From an uncultured Thermomicrobiales bacterium (GTDB lineage: Bacteria > Chloroflexota > Chloroflexia > Thermomicrobiales > Thermomicrobiaceae): a stretch of DNA of 7,883 bases. Shown in pieces: positions 4,717 to 7,883 of the stretch. Position numbers and translations under genes: made by a program. A model generated the notes under the pieces. The model did no database searches. It was given only the letters and a program-made list of their open reading frames with translations, and had not been told where the DNA came from. Position 1 is the first letter of the stretch. The number at the start of each line of letters is the position of its first letter. The stretch covers positions 1 to 7,883 of the forward strand of contig CALAGB010000147.1 of NCBI GenBank assembly GCA_937891245.1. Direction: 5' to 3'.

Positions 4717-6507
4717 ATGAAGCAACGAATCGTTGGAGTCCACCAGTTCGATTCAGGCCGGCAACGAGGATGGAGTCGGTCGCTCCGCACCGTGTCGCTT
4801 CTCGTCCTGATACTACCGATTCTAGCCGCCTGCAGTGTCGGCTGGCCAGGGCGGAGTGACTCGACGGGTACGGCGACAGCTCGTTCGCCTCGCACGACCG
4901 TCGCGGCGAGCGAACCGGTGTTGGCGAACGGCGGGGTGACGACGACGACGCCGGAATCCGGTAGGAACGTGCTCGCCACTCCGACGCCCCGCGCCGCCGC
5001 GAAGCCGAGTGGAAGCCAAACGCTGACGCTCGCGGGCGGTCCCTACGATCCATCGACGCTTGACCCCGCGTTGGTACGAGATGCCAGTACGGCGTTCATT
5101 GAACGCCAGATCTTTCGCGGGCTTGTCAAGCTCGGACCGAAACTCGATGCCGAGCCCGATCTGGCGGATCGTGCCGAGCTATCGTCCGACCAACGTACCT
5201 ATACGTTTCACCTACGTAACGGAATTTCGTTCCAGGATGGTTCGCCGATTCGTGCCAGCGACGTGCAATTCTCTCTGGAGCGAGCGACCGCAGCCGATAT
5301 CGCACAACGGGCGGGCGGCTCGATTCCGGCGCTCACGTTTCTCTCTGATATCGTCGGTGTGGCTGAGCATGCCGCCGGTACGTCGCCGGACGTCTCGGGT
5401 ATCAAGGTCGTCGATGACTCAACGCTAACCATTACGTTGACGCACCCGGTGGCGGATTTTCTGGTGAAGCTCGCCGGCGCGCCGGCTTCGGTCGTGCAGC
5501 AGCGCGAGGTTGAACAGGGCGGCGATTGGTGGCGGGCGCCAAACGCCAGCGGGCCGTTTGGCATTTCCAAATGGGACGCCGGCCAGCAGTTGGTGCTTGG
5601 CGCGAACATGAACTACCTGCCCGATCCGCCAACGCTCAAGACGGTGACGTTCCTCTTCGGGGCCGGGGCATCTGATCCGCTGACGCTCTACGAGCGGAAT
5701 CAGGTCGATCTCTCGCCGGTGCCGGACGATGCCGTGGATCGTATTCAGGCCGAGAACTCGCCCGAGCGCGCCGAATTGATCGTCACGCCGCAACTCTCGG
5801 GAAGCTACGTGCTGATCAATCCAAACATCGCGCCGTTCAACGACATCAACGTGCGGAAGGCGCTCATTCTGGCCTTCGATCGAGCTAAGATCGCGACCGT
5901 GACGTACGATGGGCATGTACAGGTTGCCAATGGCATCGTGCCGGCCGGTTTGCAAGGTGCCGACTGGAGCACAACGATCCCTGCGTATGATCCGGCAGCG
6001 GCCAAGGCGTTGCTGGCTCAAACAGCGGTCAATGCTCAATCGACCCCGCTGACGTTCTATACGAGCGGTGATTACGCGCCGGTGGCGATGAAGCTGCAAT
6101 ATGAGGCGAATCTCGGGATTACAACGGATGTGGTGCAACTGAAGTTTGAGGATTACATCAACGACATCACCGCGCGAAAGCTCCCTGTTCTCACGCTGGA
6201 TTGGGTCGCCGACTATCCGGACCCCGCGAATTTCTTGCGGACGCTCTTCTATTCGACGAGCACCGAGAATTACATCGGCTACAACAATCCGGCCGTCGAT
6301 CAACTACTCGATCAAGCAAGCGCCGAGCGGGATGCCGTAAAACGCAGCGCCTTGTATGAAGAGGCGCAACAGAAGATCATTGATGATGCCGTTGTCATTC
6401 CGGTTTATGACGACGTTCAATACCAGGTGGTAAAACCATATGTTCATGGCCTGGACGTCACAGCGATCGGACTGCTCGGACTCGAGACGGTCTGGGTCGC
6501 GAAGTAA
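4717..6507 (+). CDS. ABC transporter solute-binding lipoprotein, family 5 (peptide/oligopeptide type)
   Basis: A 596-residue lipoprotein. It has a basic n-region (Arg/Lys up to 24), a hydrophobic core (about 26-37) and the lipobox ILAAC with Cys39 as the lipidated residue, so it should be tethered to the outside of the membrane. A Ser/Thr/Pro/Ala-rich linker (40-98) precedes the binding domain. The family 5 signature F.LR.G..F.DG.PI.A.DV.FSLERA spans about 164-190. Near the C-terminus, DWVADYPDPANFL, IGYNNPAVDQLLDQA and a final VWVAK are typical of dipeptide/oligopeptide-binding proteins. Ligands may be peptides, nickel or other small molecules and cannot be told from sequence. The ATG at 4717 gives a normal signal peptide but lacks a ribosome binding site; an ATG at 4600 with a strong one would add 39 residues. 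No permease or ATPase genes are adjacent. A GNAT gene follows by 17 bp. Confidence 0.88.
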   Translation: MKQRIVGVHQFDSGRQRGWSRSLRTVSLLVLILPILAACSVGWPGRSDSTGTATARSPRTTVAASEPVLANGGVTTTTPESGRNVLATPTPRAAAKPSGSQTLTLAGGPYDPSTLDPALVRDASTAFIERQIFRGLVKLGPKLDAEPDLADRAELSSDQRTYTFHLRNGISFQDGSPIRASDVQFSLERATAADIAQRAGGSIPALTFLSDIVGVAEHAAGTSPDVSGIKVVDDSTLTITLTHPVADFLVKLAGAPASVVQQREVEQGGDWWRAPNASGPFGISKWDAGQQLVLGANMNYLPDPPTLKTVTFLFGAGASDPLTLYERNQVDLSPVPDDAVDRIQAENSPERAELIVTPQLSGSYVLINPNIAPFNDINVRKALILAFDRAKIATVTYDGHVQVANGIVPAGLQGADWSTTIPAYDPAAAKALLAQTAVNAQSTPLTFYTSGDYAPVAMKLQYEANLGITTDVVQLKFEDYINDITARKLPVLTLDWVADYPDPANFLRTLFYSTSTENYIGYNNPAVDQLLDQASAERDAVKRSALYEEAQQKIIDDAVVIPVYDDVQYQVVKPYVHGLDVTAIGLLGLETVWVAK

Positions 6508-6524
6508 GGTCTCGGAGCACTGAG

Positions 6525-7415
6525 GTGAAAGAAGACGCGAGCGAACAGGCCGTCCATGAGCCGGAACCTCGCTGGCGAGTAGAAGCGATCACGTTGGAGA
6601 CCGTTTCCCGTCTCCGGCTCGGTTGGTCGAGTCGCTTCGATCGCGAAGATGTCGGGCAGCTCGTCTTCGAAAACCCGGGCCTGTCGCGATGGATTCCGGA
6701 CACCGGCGAGTATGTCGTCGGCGGGCCGTGGCGACATCGTCGCGAGATCGCTTCGGTCATGGAACTGGTCGCGCCGAACGCCGCGGTTGCCTTGCTGCGG
6801 GCGATTTGTGCTGCCGCGGGCGAAGCGGGCAAGCACTTGATCATCGCCAGTGAGCATCATGAGTCGCGCCAGAGCAGGTTCTACCTCGAGGCAGGCTACG
6901 AGCTGGTCGAAGAAATCGTGATCTATGAGTTGATGAACGGGAGCAGTAGTGGCCGTGAGCGTTGGTCACTCCGCTTCGAAGAGGTGAATCTGGGCGATCC
7001 GAAGGAGTTCCAGGCGCTTCTCGAGCTCGATCATCAGTCGTTCCCCTGGCTCTGGTGGAACAGCCGCGAGGAATTTTTGAATTACGCTGAGAGTTTTGGC
7101 GTTAACATCTACCTGGGCCGTGATCGCGCGGGGCGACCGGTGAGCTACATCGGCGTGACGCGCTTCCGCAACTGGGGCCATCTCGACCGGATCGCGGTCG
7201 ATCCGTCGCTCCAGGGCCAGGGATATGGATTAGAATCGCTCGATTGGGCGGTGCAGTCACTGACCCGTTCCGGGGCCAGACGCATCGGCCTGAGCACACA
7301 GGCGCGCAATCTTCGGAGCCGGAAGCTGTATGAACGATACGGATTTCAGCGCGTTCCGGCACAAGACTATGCACTCTTCGGCCAGTGGCTCGGTCCACAG
7401 GAACCGATGTCATGA
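6525..7415 (+). CDS. GNAT-family N-acetyltransferase with two GNAT-like halves
   Basis: 296 residues. The C-terminal half (about 148-290) is a complete GNAT domain: DRIAVDPSLQGQGYG (221-235) is motif A, with the Q-G-Q-G-Y-G loop that holds the acetyl-CoA pyrophosphate, and NLRSRKLYERYGFQRV (262-277) is motif B with the usual Tyr269. The N-terminal half (about 16-136) looks like a worn GNAT copy: SRFYLEAGYELVEE (117-130) matches a motif B end, but no acetyl-CoA loop is visible. Such tandem GNATs usually have one catalytic and one structural half, as in mycothiol synthase. The substrate is unknown (small amine or protein N-terminus). The start is a GTG with GGAG 7 nt upstream. It lies 17 bp after the lipoprotein gene and 27 bp before aroC, so it may be co-transcribed with both. 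Confidence 0.82.
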   Translation: MKEDASEQAVHEPEPRWRVEAITLETVSRLRLGWSSRFDREDVGQLVFENPGLSRWIPDTGEYVVGGPWRHRREIASVMELVAPNAAVALLRAICAAAGEAGKHLIIASEHHESRQSRFYLEAGYELVEEIVIYELMNGSSSGRERWSLRFEEVNLGDPKEFQALLELDHQSFPWLWWNSREEFLNYAESFGVNIYLGRDRAGRPVSYIGVTRFRNWGHLDRIAVDPSLQGQGYGLESLDWAVQSLTRSGARRIGLSTQARNLRSRKLYERYGFQRVPAQDYALFGQWLGPQEPMS

Positions 7416-7442
7416 CTTCGCTGGCCGCACGTGGGGGAAAGA

Positions 7443-7883
7443 ATGGGAAGTAGTTTCGGCAATATTTTTCGAATTAACACCTGGGGCGAATCACACGGTC
7501 CCGCGCTCGGTGTCGTCATCGACGGCTGCCCGGCCGGTCTTCCGATGTCGGAAGAGATCATCCAGCGTGACCTCGATCGTCGCCGCGTCGGCCAGAGCAA
7601 GGTGACCTCACCTCGCCAGGAACGCGATCGCGTCACGATTCTCTCCGGCGTATTCGAGGGCTACACGACGGGTGCTCCGATTTCGCTGATCACCTACAAC
7701 GCCGACGCCGATTCGAGTAAATACGACATCATCCGCGATCGCTTTCGTCCGGGTCACGCCGACTACACCTACCACGTCAAATACGGCCGGCGCGATCATC
7801 GGGGGGGCGGCCGCTCGAGCGCGCGCGAGACCTGGGGCCGGGTCGCCTCGGGAGCGGTTGCGCGGGCGCTGCTGGCGACGGTC
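7443..7883 (+). CDS. aroC: Chorismate synthase, N-terminal part, cut off by the right window edge
   Basis: The first 147 codons are visible; complete enzymes are about 350-390 residues. Chorismate synthase removes phosphate from 5-enolpyruvylshikimate-3-phosphate to give chorismate, the last shikimate-pathway step, using reduced FMN in the cytoplasm. GESHGPALG (15-23) is the first family signature, with catalytic His18. [14 protein letters not shown] (102-115) gives the second essential His105. [18 protein letters not shown] (120-137) is the second signature, which binds FMN and substrate. [17 protein letters not shown] (66-82) also matches the family. The ATG at 7443 has GGGGGA (7433-7438) 4 nt upstream. 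No terminator or promoter is apparent in the 27 bp after the GNAT gene. Other aro genes may lie to the right; none is seen here. Confidence 0.96.
   Translation, partial: MGSSFGNIFRINTWGESHGPALGVVIDGCPAGLPMSEEIIQRDLDRRRVGQSKVTSPRQERDRVTILSGVFEGYTTGAPISLITYNADADSSKYDIIRDRFRPGHADYTYHVKYGRRDHRGGGRSSARETWGRVASGAVARALLATV

Noticed and set aside
5425..6303. Minus-strand open frame of 292 codons inside the lipoprotein gene
   Set aside because: Its Arg/Ile/His-rich translation has no domain signal, and the opposite strand encodes a clear family 5 binding protein across the whole stretch.

Overview
The window looks like chromosomal DNA from a GC-rich, Gram-positive-like or monoderm bacterium. I suspect the Chloroflexota, class Thermomicrobia (Sphaerobacter/Nitrolancea-like), mainly because the surface protein at 3146-4486 carries the 'YF..TGH..F..YW..NGGL..FGYPISE..VQYFERARFE' repeat I associate with that group. 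This assignment is inference. There are no rRNA, tRNA, CRISPR or transposase genes.

Layout. (i) 1-256, minus strand: the 5' end of a two-helix membrane protein that runs off the left edge. It has an extended -10 promoter at 277-282 and a strong palindrome in its leader. (ii) 262-1022: about 760 bp without an intact gene. It holds direct repeats upstream of that promoter, a minus-strand intrinsic terminator (about 431-491), a decayed minus-strand gene end (587-713) whose final codons occur twice, and a structured leader before the next gene. (iii) 1023-3149, plus strand: a tight three-gene run of a dTDP-glucose 4,6-dehydratase (RmlB), a small SpoIIE/PP2C-type phosphatase and a 112-residue P-loop protein. 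(iv) 3146-4486, minus strand: a membrane-anchored extracellular protein with two Ig-like modules and two repeat modules; its stop codon interlocks with the P-loop gene's stop. (v) 4717-7883, plus strand: a family 5 (peptide/oligopeptide type) solute-binding lipoprotein, a two-domain GNAT acetyltransferase, and the first 147 codons of chorismate synthase (aroC).

How the genes may work together. RmlB makes dTDP-4-keto-6-deoxyglucose for cell-surface polysaccharide or glycan, but no rmlA, rmlC or rmlD is nearby. The phosphatase and P-loop genes are probably co-transcribed with it, and their link to sugar metabolism is unknown. The binding lipoprotein has no adjacent permease or ATPase genes. The GNAT gene follows it by 17 bp and aroC follows GNAT by 27 bp, so these three may share a transcript. 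I see no defence system or mobile element. The most unusual signals are the RNA-like structures upstream of rmlB, the remnant with its surviving terminator, and the conflicting start signals of the lipoprotein gene.
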